A DNA stretch of 64,000 nt, taken from Apostichopus japonicus (taxonomy: Eukaryota > Echinodermata > Holothuroidea > Aspidochirotida > Stichopodidae). Below the pieces are notes generated by a model. That model made no database searches and was not told where the DNA came from. It was given only the letters and a program-made list of their open reading frames with translations. Positions 25,601 through 35,894 of the stretch are shown here, one piece after another. The DNA is taken from positions 13,819,013 to 13,883,012 of the forward strand of contig NC_092577.1 in NCBI RefSeq assembly GCF_037975245.1, read 5' to 3'. A program made the translations under genes and the position numbers. Position 1 is the stretch's first letter; every line of letters starts with the position of its first letter.

Positions 25601-25740
25601 AAAACTTTTCTTAGAAATGATTTGAAATTTAAATGCAATTGATATCTATATTGTGAAATAATCATGTTGCACACGCTTTACTTTTTCAATATAAAGAGGA
25701 GAAATTGTTGATTATGTCTCATTGTATGCTCATTTGCTAG
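22678..25740 (+). other. Intron (3,063 bp)
   Basis: The intron runs between ATA|GTAAGT and TTTGCTAG. It contains C/T-rich patches (about 22905-22960 and 23150-23210) and AT-rich sequence. I searched it for a further CysD exon (TGG-x6-TGG followed by GATGATGAAAAT-like sequence) and saw none. Confidence 0.65.
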
Positions 25741-26148
25741 CTTGCCGTGAGAAGATTTGTGAATGGACCGAATGGTATGACGATGAAAATGGCAGTCCGA
25801 TAAGCAGGAATGCCACACATGAAATTGAAGATATTCATGAAATTTTGGAAGACAACATGGAGCTGTGCAAGTATGTGGAAGACATAGAATGTCGAGATGT
25901 AGATGATCCTGAAACACAATTCAAAGATATCATAGGCCAAGAAGTCTGTTGTGATCTTGATGACGGTCTCGTCTGCGAAAATCTTTACTATGAAGGACAC
26001 CCATGCTCTAATTACAAAGTGAGATTGTTTTGCTGTAGATATGAGCCATGCTCTGAGACCACGACTCCAGCCACCACCACTCCTACTCCAGTCACCACCA
26101 CTCCTACTCCAGTCACCACCACCAATCCTCCAACCAAGCAGACTACAC
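25741..26148 (+). CDS. CysD domain exon 2, short Thr/Pro tail
   Basis: The exon codes for 136 residues: CysD at about 2-103, then a tail of about 33 residues with two TPVTTTP repeats. WTEW is intact and is followed by the acidic YDDENG. The domain has eleven cysteines rather than ten, because the usual TCD is CCD (GQEVCCDL). Acceptor TTTGCTAG is a TAG rather than CAG; donor CAC|GTTAGT is weaker than most in this gene. The frame and domain start at the same place as in the other CysD exons, with Cys as the first full codon. Confidence 0.88.
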
Positions 26149-27157
26149 GTTAGTTCTTGTTTTCTTATTAGAATTCGTTCCTTTCAGTGCCTGGTCACGT
26201 TGATCCATTAAATATATGTTGTTTTTTTTGTGATTCTAGATAAAGAAAATAACTGGATAATTGTTTACCATCATGATTTCCTTTTTGATTGGTTCATATC
26301 CTTTCCACATGTCATTCATGGTCAGGGTGAAATCTCATGAGATTTCTGGTGTGAGAGGTGATAGTTGGATTGTGACACTGGAGGTTGTGAGCATTCCTGG
26401 GGAACAGAGGGAGTCTGGGGGAATAGTCACAAATAAATTGTTCTTAAACATCCTAATGTCAATCATCCTAACAAACAATAAATTAGATAAATTTCTGATG
26501 TTAAATATGCATATTTATTTGTTGCTATAATTTAGTGATTTTCACAGCCAGTTTGCCATGTCATGATGGCATGGGTTGAGAAAGTTGGATTGCACTGCAC
26601 TCATTGCAACTTTGATTCCTTCTCTGAAACAGTGAGGTTGCGATGTTGGTAACATTTTAGCGAGGCGGTCACAGAAATCAGAGAGCATCCATCTCACAAA
26701 ATAAAAACAGCACGGGAACCCTTATATTTCATGCTCCTTAAGCATGAGCTGGGTGGCCACTGTAGCAACTATCATCCAGTGTTTAGGGGACCCAACCTAT
26801 TTACAGTGTATGTGGACTACTAGGGTACTTAATTACTTGCTTGATGGGCTCAGCTGCTTGCCATTTTTCTGCTTGAGTGAAAGATGACATATCAAAGTCA
26901 CTAATGGGGAAGTGAACAAAATGTACACAATAGTTGTAAGGCATACAATGTGTAATAATGGATATTTCAGCTTTATTTCTTGCACAGTATAATGAAAGCT
27001 ATGGGGACAATCCCTGATACAGAGCTGAGTCAACGTGTAACATTTGATCAGTGAATACGTCTTAAAGTTTCCTTTGTTCCATCAGGACTTGACATCCAGT
27101 TTTATTGTCATTGTTTACTTTATAAAGGTAAATTTTTAATTGAATATCTCATTACAG
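26149..27157 (+). other. Intron (1,009 bp)
   Basis: The intron runs between CAC|GTTAGT and CTCATTACAG. It is AT-rich and has no recognisable gene, repeat or RNA. Confidence 0.68.
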
Positions 27158-27667
27158 CTTGTCTTGTCCAGATGTGTGATTGGACTAGTTGGTACGATGA
27201 TGAAAATGGTGGAGATGTAGATATACTCCTCCCTTACGAAACCGAGGACATCCACTCAGTGATAAACGCTCATCCCAGCATGTGTCGCCACGGTGCCTCA
27301 GAGGTCGAATGTCGCATTGTGGACGACCCATCTACCCAGTTTGATGAAATCGTCAATCAAGATGTCACCTGCGACGTGAACAGTGGTCTAGTTTGTGAAA
27401 ACTACGGTCCCCAAGGCTATTTCTGTTACAATTATGAAATGCGTTTACGATGCTGCCATTATGAGCCCTGTGAAGATGTCATTGACACTTCTCCTCCTGT
27501 AAGCACGCCCCCGATTTTTACAAACACAAAACCAGCTCCATCGTCGTCGACGACGATGACAACAACCTTGGAAGAAGAAACGACTCAAGAGGAAGAGATG
27601 ACGACCAGTGGAACGTCAACCTTGCACCCAACAACAACTCTGATGCCATCTTCACCTCAATCAACAG
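27158..27667 (+). CDS. CysD domain exon 3 with 65-residue PTS tail
   Basis: The exon codes for 170 residues: CysD at about 2-104 with the standard ten cysteines and WTSW. The tail is rich in Thr/Ser/Pro with one acidic block (LEEETTQEEEMTTSG). The sequence YDDENGG after the WxxW motif, then ECRIVDDP and NYEMRLRCC, mark it as closest to exon 2 (ECRDVDDP). Donor CAG|GTACAA is in phase 1. Confidence 0.9.
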
Positions 27668-28148
27668 GTACAAACTGTAAAACTCAGGAAACTATTCTTG
27701 AAATCAGAACTTGAAGCAGTCATTCAATGCAACATCCTTTTCCTTTCTTTGAGACTTTTGTGGAATATGATTGTAATTTGTGGCAGATGCATTTTTGTTG
27801 AATAAAAGTGACCCTCTGTGAAAGTAAGATGTTATAGCAAAGAAGTCTTGAAACAAAGAAGCAGATTAGTCTATTTTTATGAGATAGATTGCAACGCTCC
27901 CCCTCATACAACTCGAGCTCCAATCTCTCCCTTCCCACGACCTTGAACTGCTGTGACTAGGTTAAGATGATCATCTTAATAATATCTTATTATATTTTGG
28001 TTCCTCTTTGTTGTGACACAAACCGTTCGAGCGGCTATTATACATGTATGCAGTTTCATTGATGCCAGGTACGAACAATGGTTTGATGCTGTGTAATATT
28101 TATCTGTGTGTATTTATCTTCACTTCTTTTACGTTTCTTAAATTGCAG
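27668..28148 (+). other. Intron (481 bp)
   Basis: Short intron between CAG|GTACAA and TTAAATTGCAG. Nothing recognisable inside. Confidence 0.7.
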
Positions 28149-29357
28149 AATGTTACGAAAAAGTTTGCGAATGGACACATTGGTACAGCGATGAAGGTGA
28201 CAGTGACCACATGAACTACACAGGTTCCAAAGAAATTGAAGATATTAACGAAGTGATTGAATTGAACCCAGACATTTGTGGAGAACCGGAGGATATAATG
28301 TGCAGAATTAAGGAATATCCTGATTTCCCATTTGAAGATATCGTTGATCAAGATGTTTGCTGCAACCTCACCCACGGGCTTATTTGCAAGAACCATTGGC
28401 GACGTGGTATTCTATGCTATGATTATGAAATTCGAGTGCTTTGTTGTGAATACATTCCATGTGGTGCAACTAGTTCACCAACATCAGAAGTAGTGGTCTC
28501 TACAACCACCTTGCCAACTACTTCTCTCTCCACAACAAAACTAACATTGCCACCAGACACAACAGCTGAGGAAACTACAATGGAAGTTACTGAAGTGCCA
28601 TCAACACCCAGTAAGGGCACTACTACCACAATCACCACTACGACTGCAGCTACCACTACACATCCCACAACAACACAGCCAACACCTCCACCTGAGACAA
28701 CAGCAGAGGAAACAACTATGGAGTATGTTGAAACAGAACCGACTACCACCACCAAGGCAACAACAACAATGCCAACTACCACACCTGCAACTACACATCC
28801 AACAACAACACAGCCAACACCTCCACCTGAGACAACAGCAGAGGAAACAACTACGGAGTTTGTTGAAACAGAACCGACTACCACCACCAAGGCAACAACA
28901 ACAATGCCAACTACCACGCCTACAACTACACATCCAACAACAACACAGCCAACACCTCCATCTGAGACAACAGCCGAGGAAACTACAGAATTTGTTGAAA
29001 CAGAACCGACTACCACCACCAAGGCAACAACAACCCTGCCAACTACCACTCCTGCAACTACACATCCAACAACAACACAGCCAACACTTCCACCTGAGAC
29101 AACAGCAGAGGAAACAACTACGGAGTTTGTTGAAACAGAACCGACTACCACCACCAAGGCAACAACAACCCTGCCAACCACCACGCCTACAACTACACAT
29201 CCAACAACAACACAGCCAACACCTCCACCTGAGACAACAGCAGAGGAAACAACTACGGAATTTGTTGAAACAGAACCGACAACCACCACCAAGGCAACAA
29301 CAACCCTGCCAACTACCACCCTGGTCACAACATCTGCTTCACCAGTGGTGACAACAG
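28149..29357 (+). CDS. CysD domain exon 4 with long 45-residue-repeat tail
   Basis: The exon codes for 403 residues. CysD is at about 2-103 and has WTHW and eleven cysteines, with CCNL in place of TCDL. It is also unusual in having MCR in place of ECR and an altered acidic loop (YSDEGDSD instead of YDDENGG). The remaining 300 residues are about five copies of a 45-residue (135-bp) repeat that includes PPPETTAEETT and VETEPTTTTKATTT. Copies differ by only a few bases, with one short deletion near 28985. Acceptor ATTGCAG and donor CAG|GTAACA are in phase 1. This is the longest tail among the CysD exons. Confidence 0.9.
28690..29330 (+). repeat. 135-bp coding tandem repeat
   Basis: About five near-identical units encode the PTS tail of CysD exon 4. 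The 135-bp period can be read from GCCAACACCTCCACCTGAG at about 28679 and again at about 28814. Differences include TCT for CCA near 28961 and CTT for CCT near 29088. Confidence 0.85.
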
Positions 29358-29891
29358 GTAACAAAATCTTACCATGATTTCTAAGTTTTCCATTTTGTTC
29401 ATCTTAGTTTATTATAAGCTCACATTTAGAATTAACATTGCCACTGCTGTCATTGCAATTCCAGTTCAATGTGTCCTAGTAGCTCAACAGTGAAATTATT
29501 TGAAGTAAACTGCTCTAGACATAGTTTAATGATAGGGTAAAGCAACAGACAACTCAATTGGAAAAAGACATCAGAATTTTGTAACATGAATTATTAACAC
29601 ATTTACAATCTATCAAACATTTGGCAAGAAGGGAAAATACATGTGCTCTTGTCTTCATCCTTAAAAGCTAACAGCAAACAGTTTGCCTAAAGTCACCGTG
29701 TAAAGCTCTTCACTGTCACAAAATTAAATTATTCCATTTGAAGATGAAAATTTCTTAACTAACACATCAACATAATTTGATCAACTATGTATATGGTGGT
29801 GTGTGGTTAACTTGATTCTCTAGGACACATAGATTCCCAACCTGGTGCTAAGCTGTCATTTGAATATACTGTATCTGCTCTTTCATAACAG
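29358..29891 (+). other. Intron (534 bp)
   Basis: Short AT-rich intron between CAG|GTAACA and TTTCATAACAG. Nothing recognisable inside. Confidence 0.7.
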
Positions 29892-31022
29892 AATGTTTCA
29901 ATACCATTTGTGATTGGACTGGCTGGGAGGATGATGAGAATGGTGGCAAGCTTGACTACAGCCTACCAACGGAGGAAGAAAGTATTGAGGATATTGCACA
30001 TTTATATCCAGGGATATGTGGTGAAGTCGTAGATATTGAGTGTCGAATTTATGACTTGCCTGGATATTCATTCGAAGACATTGAAGGACAAGACGTGACC
30101 TGTGACCTGGAAAATGGTTTGCTCTGTCATCAAAATCTAGCAGAAGGATCAATCTGTTTCAATTACGAAGCAAGAATCAGATGTTGTAGAAGTGTTCCAT
30201 GTGAGCAGACCACAACTACTTTGCCAACCACTATTCCGACCACAACAGTGGTGACAACTACTGCCACAACAACTGAAGCAACGACAACGCTGCCAACAAC
30301 TACATCTACCACAACTAGTCCTACCACATCTGCAGCAACAACAACTTCACCAACCACAAGACATCCTACCACCACAGAGCCAACACCACCCCCTGAGACT
30401 ACAGGAGAAGAAACCACAGTGGAGGTTACAGAAACACCACCTACCACCACAAAAGCTACTACAACAATTTCAACAACTTCTCCAACCACAGTTCCGACAA
30501 CTACTGTTGTGACAACTATTCCAACAACCACAACAGAGACAACAACAACGCTGCCAACCACAACTGCAGCAACAACAACTTTACCAACCACAAGACATCC
30601 TACCACCACAGAGCCAACACCACCCCCTGAGACTACAGGAGAAGAAACCACAGTGGAGGTTACAGAAACACCACCTACCACCACGAAAACTACTACAACA
30701 ATTTCAACAACTTCTCCAACCACAGTTCCGACAACTACTGTTGTGACAACTATCCCAACAACCACAACAGAGGCAACAACAACGCTGCCAACCACAACTG
30801 CAGCAACAACAACTTTACCAACCACAAGACATCCTACCACCACAGAGCCAACACCACCCCCTGAGACTACAGGAGAAGAAACCACAGAGGAGGTTACAGA
30901 AACACCACCTACCACCACGAAAGCTACTACAACAATTTCAACAACTTCATCAACCACAGTTCCGACGACAACTGTTGTGACAACTGGGCCTACTACAAAT
31001 ATCCCTACTACAGCTCCAGAAG
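29892..31022 (+). CDS. CysD domain exon 5 with 78-residue-repeat tail
   Basis: The exon codes for 377 residues. CysD is at about 2-102, with WTGW, ten cysteines and the sequence LLCHQ then NYEARIRCC. These features are shared with exon 6 and, in part, with exon 9. The tail of about 275 residues contains three copies of a 78-residue (234-bp) repeat holding PPPETTGEETTVEVTE. Acceptor ATAACAG and donor AAG|GTAAAT are in phase 1. Confidence 0.9.
30353..30960 (+). repeat. 234-bp coding tandem repeat
   Basis: Three units encode the Thr-rich tail of CysD exon 5. The anchor ACCACAGAGC occurs at 30371, 30605 and 30839, an exact 234-bp spacing. Units differ at scattered sites (for example GAGACAACAACG against GAGGCAACAACG). 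Confidence 0.88.
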
Positions 31023-31394
31023 GTAAATTTCATATTCTTAATGTTGATTGGCAAACTTAATTAAACAATTAAAAAAGAATATTCCGCATTTTTCATTGCA
31101 AAACCAATTTCATTCCTTGCTCCCGTAAGTTGATCACAGCGATTTGTGTGTGATGTTATCAGAGCATGTGTTCTTTCTAAAGCATCATATTCTTTCAAAT
31201 GAGAGATGGAGATGTAATTGATTAGTTCTGGTACCAATGATCTAAAAACAGTAAAGGATTTATTCTCGGTGACAATCCATTAGGACTCATGCTGATGGTA
31301 GTTAGGAGGGAGTGGTATCTCAAAACAATTAGTCATTAGAATTTTTTCTTTTTTTTCTGACTAAGACAAGCCATATATTTTCCTTTCTGCACAG
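31023..31394 (+). other. Intron (372 bp)
   Basis: The shortest intron in the window, between AAG|GTAAAT and TCTGCACAG with a long T-rich tract before the acceptor. Nothing else recognisable. Confidence 0.72.
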
Positions 31395-32090
31395 GTTGCT
31401 ATGATTTAATTTGTGAGTGGACTGGATGGGAAGATGATGAAAATGGCGGCAAAGTGGATTTTCAACAACCGACCGAAGAAGAGAACATTGACGATATTCG
31501 ACAGCTGTATCCGGACATCTGTGGTTATGTTGTAGATATCGAGTGTCGTTTGCATGGATTTCCGACGTATCCATTCGAACAAATAACAGACCAAGATGTT
31601 TCATGCGATCTGGAGAATGGACTACTCTGCCATCAGGATGTTTTTGCAGGCGATGTTTGTTATAACTACGAAGCAAGAATCAGATGCTGTAAAAAGGTGC
31701 CGAGGAGCTGTGAGACCACAACTCTAAGCACAACAGCAGGAACAACAACAACAGAACAATCAACAACAACTACAGGGGTTACAACTACCATCTCAACCAC
31801 CACTCGTGGAACCACAACAGCACCGACAGAACCACCAATTGTGACCACGATGGAAGAGACAACTGCGGAAGAGACAACAGTCTACACGTCTACTAAACCG
31901 ACTACCACAAAACCAACCACCACAGTGCCAACCACGACCACAGAACCAACCACCACTGTAACAACCACAGTGCCAACCACGGTGTCAACCACGACCACAG
32001 AACCAACCACCACTGTAACAACCACAGTGCCAACCACCACAGTTCCCACTACATCAACTGAAGCAACAACCACCATTCCAACCACCACTG
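31395..32090 (+). CDS. CysD domain exon 6 with Thr-rich tail
   Basis: The exon codes for 232 residues. CysD is at about 2-104, with WTGW and ten cysteines. It shares VVDIECR, DLENGLLCHQ and NYEARIRCC with exon 5, so the two are probably a recent exon duplication. The last cysteine is one residue further from the CC pair than usual (CCKKVPRSC). The tail has the acidic motif EETTAEETT and short TTEPTTTVTTTVPTT repeats. The first full codon is Cys after a Gly made across the splice junction. Confidence 0.9.
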
Positions 32091-32497
32091 GTAAGTGTCA
32101 TTTGTTAATATATGGAGACAGAGTGGCATTATTGTGATGATCATCTTCTCAAATTATGTCTGGAAGTCTGAATTCTGGTCATGTGCAAGACTCACACAGT
32201 ACTATTTATCACAATTTAAGACCAATACATTTCTTGTTAGGTAATAAATATGCTTACTATGACATACTTTGAATATTAGGAGTTTATATGCAAGCATGTA
32301 GTGTGCCCCTGTAGAGGAATAGCTATGTTCCCAGTGAATAGAGTTACGTTTGTCTGATGGAGTCTTACATCTAAGTCATGTCGGGATAGGACAAGCTGAT
32401 ATTTTTGGTACCGAATTCCTTCATCAGGTACACTTGTAGGCTGGAATAAACTTTGCGGCATTTATTTCTTGATCTTGTGTTGAAATTTACTTCACAG
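32091..32497 (+). other. Intron (407 bp)
   Basis: Short intron between CTG|GTAAGT and TTACTTCACAG. Nothing recognisable inside. Confidence 0.72.
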
Positions 32498-33298
32498 CTT
32501 GTGTAATGGAAATATGTGAGTGGACTGACTGGTGGGATGATGAAAATGGAGGCAAGGTGGATTGGTTGAAGCCTACAGAGGAAGAAGACGTCGAAGATGT
32601 CGTAGATGGTAATCCTGAAGTATGTGGGGGAACTGAAAATGTTGTCGGAGTAGAATGCAGAATAGCTGCTATGCCAGATTATCCATTTGATGATATTGAA
32701 GGACAGCAAGTCACATGTGATGAAGGTGGTCTTGTGTGTCACAACGTACTTTACCTAGCATTGTTGTGTTACAACTACGAAATCAGAGTAAAGTGTTGCA
32801 GAACGGTCCCTTGCATAGAGGATACAACTACAGTTACAGAACCAACCACAACGATGAGTACAACTGTTTTGACCACGACCACAGTGGTGCCAACAACTTC
32901 ACCAGAGACGACCACAGTGGTGCCAACAACTACACCAGAGACGACAACTGCAACTACTACAGCAAAGACAACAACGACGACCATACCACCCATAGATACA
33001 ACTGCAGAATTCACAACAGAAGAAGGCACAACAGAAGAAGCCACAACAACTTTGGCACCTACAACTACAACCCTAGGGACCACAACCCCAGCAACCACAA
33101 CACCGGCTACCACAACCCCAGCTACTACAACACCGGCTACCACAAACCCAGCTACTACAACACTCGCTACCACAACCCTGGCTAGTACAACACCGGCTAC
33201 CACAACACCAGCAACAACAACACCGGCTACCACAACCCCAGCTACTACAACACCGGCTACTACAACACCAGGGACCACTACACAACCTCTAACTACAC
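32498..33298 (+). CDS. CysD domain exon 7 with ATTTP-repeat tail
   Basis: The exon codes for 267 residues. CysD is at about 2-105, with WTDW followed by another Trp (WTDWWDDENGG) and ten cysteines. A two- to three-residue insertion (TENVVGVECR) lies before the fourth cysteine. The tail ends in about 16 short ATTTP-type pentapeptides. Acceptor TTCACAG and donor CAC|GTAAGT are in phase 1. Confidence 0.9.
33075..33285 (+). repeat. 15-bp / 30-bp coding microrepeat (ATTTP)
   Basis: Tandem pentapeptide codons cover the end of CysD exon 7, alternating ACCACAACCCCAGCT and ACTACAACACCGGCT. Single changes give NPATT, LATT and LAST variants. It is likely to vary in length between alleles. Confidence 0.85.
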
Positions 33299-33817
33299 GT
33301 AAGTTAATGGCTTGACCCACATGCATATGACTTAATGTTCCGTCAAATTAGAGATTAGAGTCATAAGGCTTGAGGTTATTATTTTGTTGTTTGAATGAAA
33401 GTATGAAAGATTGATGCTATTATTGCGTATGAGAGCATCTTTAGCTGATTTTGATAAAACTTTATGCTTGTTAGTTCTAACATCTGGAAACAACATATAT
33501 TGTTAACTTGTTTGTTAAGTTTCATGTCAAGCAATGAAGTAAGAGGTTTTATGTATAAATCATTAATACTAACAGAGAAAGATGTCTTGATAATGAATTT
33601 GTTGATATTAGAATGGATTAATTAAATTACTTGCTAATTAGCCTGTATTTACTGGTGAAAAAAAAGACTGTAGTTTTCATTTGAATAATTGTACTGTTAG
33701 TTTGAGTAATAATCTGTCAGGTTTTCAAAAGAAAAAGTGTAAATTAGTGAAGATATTGCGTTTTGAGCTATAAAGTCACATTTACAAGAATTTAAAATGT
33801 TATTTCTTTACCAACAG
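33299..33817 (+). other. Intron (519 bp)
   Basis: AT-rich intron between CAC|GTAAGT and TTTACCAACAG. Nothing recognisable inside. Confidence 0.72.
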
Positions 33818-34732
33818 CCTGTTTTGTCAGAGTCTGCGAGTGGACCAGTTGGGAGGATGATGAGGATGGTGCTCCCGTGAATCACAATCTTCCAACAGAG
33901 GAAGAATTGGTGGAGGACGTTATAAAACTACACCCAGATGCCTGTGGGTATCCTGGATATACTGTTGATATTGAGTGCCGTATGGTCAGTATGCCAAATG
34001 TAACTTTTGAAGACATCTCCGGTCAGGAAGTTTGCTGCGATTTGGAAGATGGATTGGTTTGCGAAAACAGACCGGATGCCCTGTGCCCGAACTATGAGAT
34101 AAGGCTGAGGTGCTGTAGGCACATACCTTGTGATGAATACAGCACAGTAGGTACAACAACACCTGCCACAACACACTCCACTACCCAACCGACTCTGCCT
34201 CCTGAAGAAACAACAGCAGAAGAAACAACAGCAGAAGAAACGACAGTGGAAGTTACCACAACCCTTCCTCCTACAATAAAAACATCAACAGCAGAGCCAA
34301 CGACTGTTCCAACCACTACGGTCTCCACAGCAGCGCCAACTACCAAACCAAGTACTACCAATGAAGAAACAACAGCAGAGGATACCACTATGGAGGAAAC
34401 AACCACTACACCCTCTACTGCTGCACCTACAACCACCTTACCCTCCACGGCTGCACCTACAACCACAGCACCTTCTACGGCTGCACCTACAACCACAGCA
34501 CCTTCTACGGCTGCACCTACAACCACAACACCCTCCACGGCTGCACCTACAACCACCACTCCTTCTACGGCTGCACCTACAACCACCACACCTTCTACGG
34601 CTGCACCTACAACCACAACACCATCTACGGCTGCACCTACCACAACAGCACCAATTTCAACATCATCCCTGCCAACTCCACAAATCCTTACCTTCCCAAC
34701 CCAAACCAATCCTCAACAACAGAAGACAACTG
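33818..34732 (+). CDS. CysD domain exon 8 with STAAPTTT-repeat tail
   Basis: The exon codes for 305 residues. CysD is at about 2-104, with WTSW and eleven cysteines (GQEVCCDL). The loop before the fourth cysteine is longer (GYPGYTVDIECR). The tail of about 200 residues has acidic blocks (EETTAEETTAEETTVEV and EETTAEDTTMEETT), then about nine copies of a 9-residue PSTAAPTTT repeat. It ends in non-repetitive PQILTFPTQTNPQQQ, which is unusually hydrophobic and Gln-rich for these tails. Donor CTG|GTGAGT is in phase 1. Confidence 0.9.
34408..34645 (+). repeat. 27-bp coding repeat (PSTAAPTTT)
   Basis: About nine units of CCTTCTACGGCTGCACCTACAACC-like sequence encode the tail of CysD exon 8. Third-position changes are frequent, but the peptide is nearly invariant. 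Confidence 0.85.
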
Positions 34733-35414
34733 GTGAGTTTCTCGTATCTTTATAGAATTCCAGCTTAAATTAATCAATAATGCTGTAATTATAGGACATA
34801 GCAGTCTAAAAATTGTGACTTCATTTTGTATTTCTTTTGTCATATATCTTGAAAATAGAAAAAAATAGTTAAAAGAAGCAAAATCTTGGTAATATATCTG
34901 GTTATTTTTTATCCTACTAACCAAAATTTTTGTTAATATGATATATAATATATATATATATATTTGTTAATATCACTTTTTGCCTGACCCTTGAAATAAG
35001 ATACTGTCCATTTGCTTTTAATAAGGAGAAAGTGTGTGTTCCGTTGGGGCAGCTTAGTGAAGCCTTATAGGAAGAAGTTTTCAATCTTCAAAATACTATT
35101 GTTGCAACTGAATACAAAATTAAATCTTTGGTGACAATTTTGAGAACTGTATTTTCCAGATGCCTTCCTTACAGTAGCAAGTTCAGGTGTTTATGTAGTT
35201 AGCTGTTTGTCAGGGATGTGGAGAGCCAGGGCAGGTACACGGGACAATATATATCTTCATCCCAGTTTACCCCAGGCCCCTCATTGATCTAATCCACCCA
35301 GCCCATTCCTCCCTCTCTTCAGGCCTGCTGTTAGCTGTTTTGAAAAGAACGTTTTTTATTAAAGTACTAACTGTAACAAATATTGTTTATTGATCTTTGT
35401 TTTATCGTTGCCAG
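34733..35414 (+). other. Intron (682 bp) with TA microsatellite
   Basis: The intron runs between CTG|GTGAGT and TCGTTGCCAG. A TA-rich microsatellite lies at about 34938-34966. No other feature is recognised. Confidence 0.7.
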
Positions 35415-35894
35415 AGTGTTATGTGGAAGTCTGTGAATGGACAGACTGGGAAGATGACGAGAATGGCGGTAAAGTCGATTACAGTAAACCGAAAGAAGAG
35501 GAGAGTATCGACGACATGAAACAGCAAAATCAGGATATTTGTGGAGAGGCTGTAGACATCGAATGTAGGATTCAGTCCATGCCAGATTTCCCATTTGAAG
35601 ACATAACAGGACAAGAAGTGACTTGCGATTTAACAGGCGGTTTAGTATGTTTGAATGACCTCCAGCAGTTCTCGTTCTGTCACAATTACGAAGCTAGGAT
35701 TCGTTGTTGTCGAATGGAACCTTGTGGTACCACACCGGTGGTGACCACGACGAGTCCGACCACAACAACTGTGCCAACCACCACCGTGGTGACGACAGAA
35801 CAGAGCACAACAACTCTTCCTACCACAGTACCCAAAACACCCACCACTAACAAATTAACCACAACGGTGTTGCCAACTACACATGGAACGACCC
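35415..35894 (+). CDS. CysD domain exon 9 with 57-residue tail
   Basis: The exon codes for 160 residues. CysD is at about 2-103 with WTDW, ten cysteines and NYEARIRCC as in exons 5 and 6. The Thr-rich tail lacks the acidic ETTAEETT motif. Acceptor GTTGCCAG and donor CCC|GTAAGT are in phase 1. The open frame continues 125 nt into the intron, but there it becomes Cys- and His-rich and no longer mucin-like. Confidence 0.9.

Noticed and set aside
28423-30957. Minus-strand Val/Gly-rich and Cys-rich open frames over the CysD tails
   Set aside because: They are complements of Thr-codon repeats (ACA, ACC and ACT read as TGT, GGT and AGT), with no independent support.
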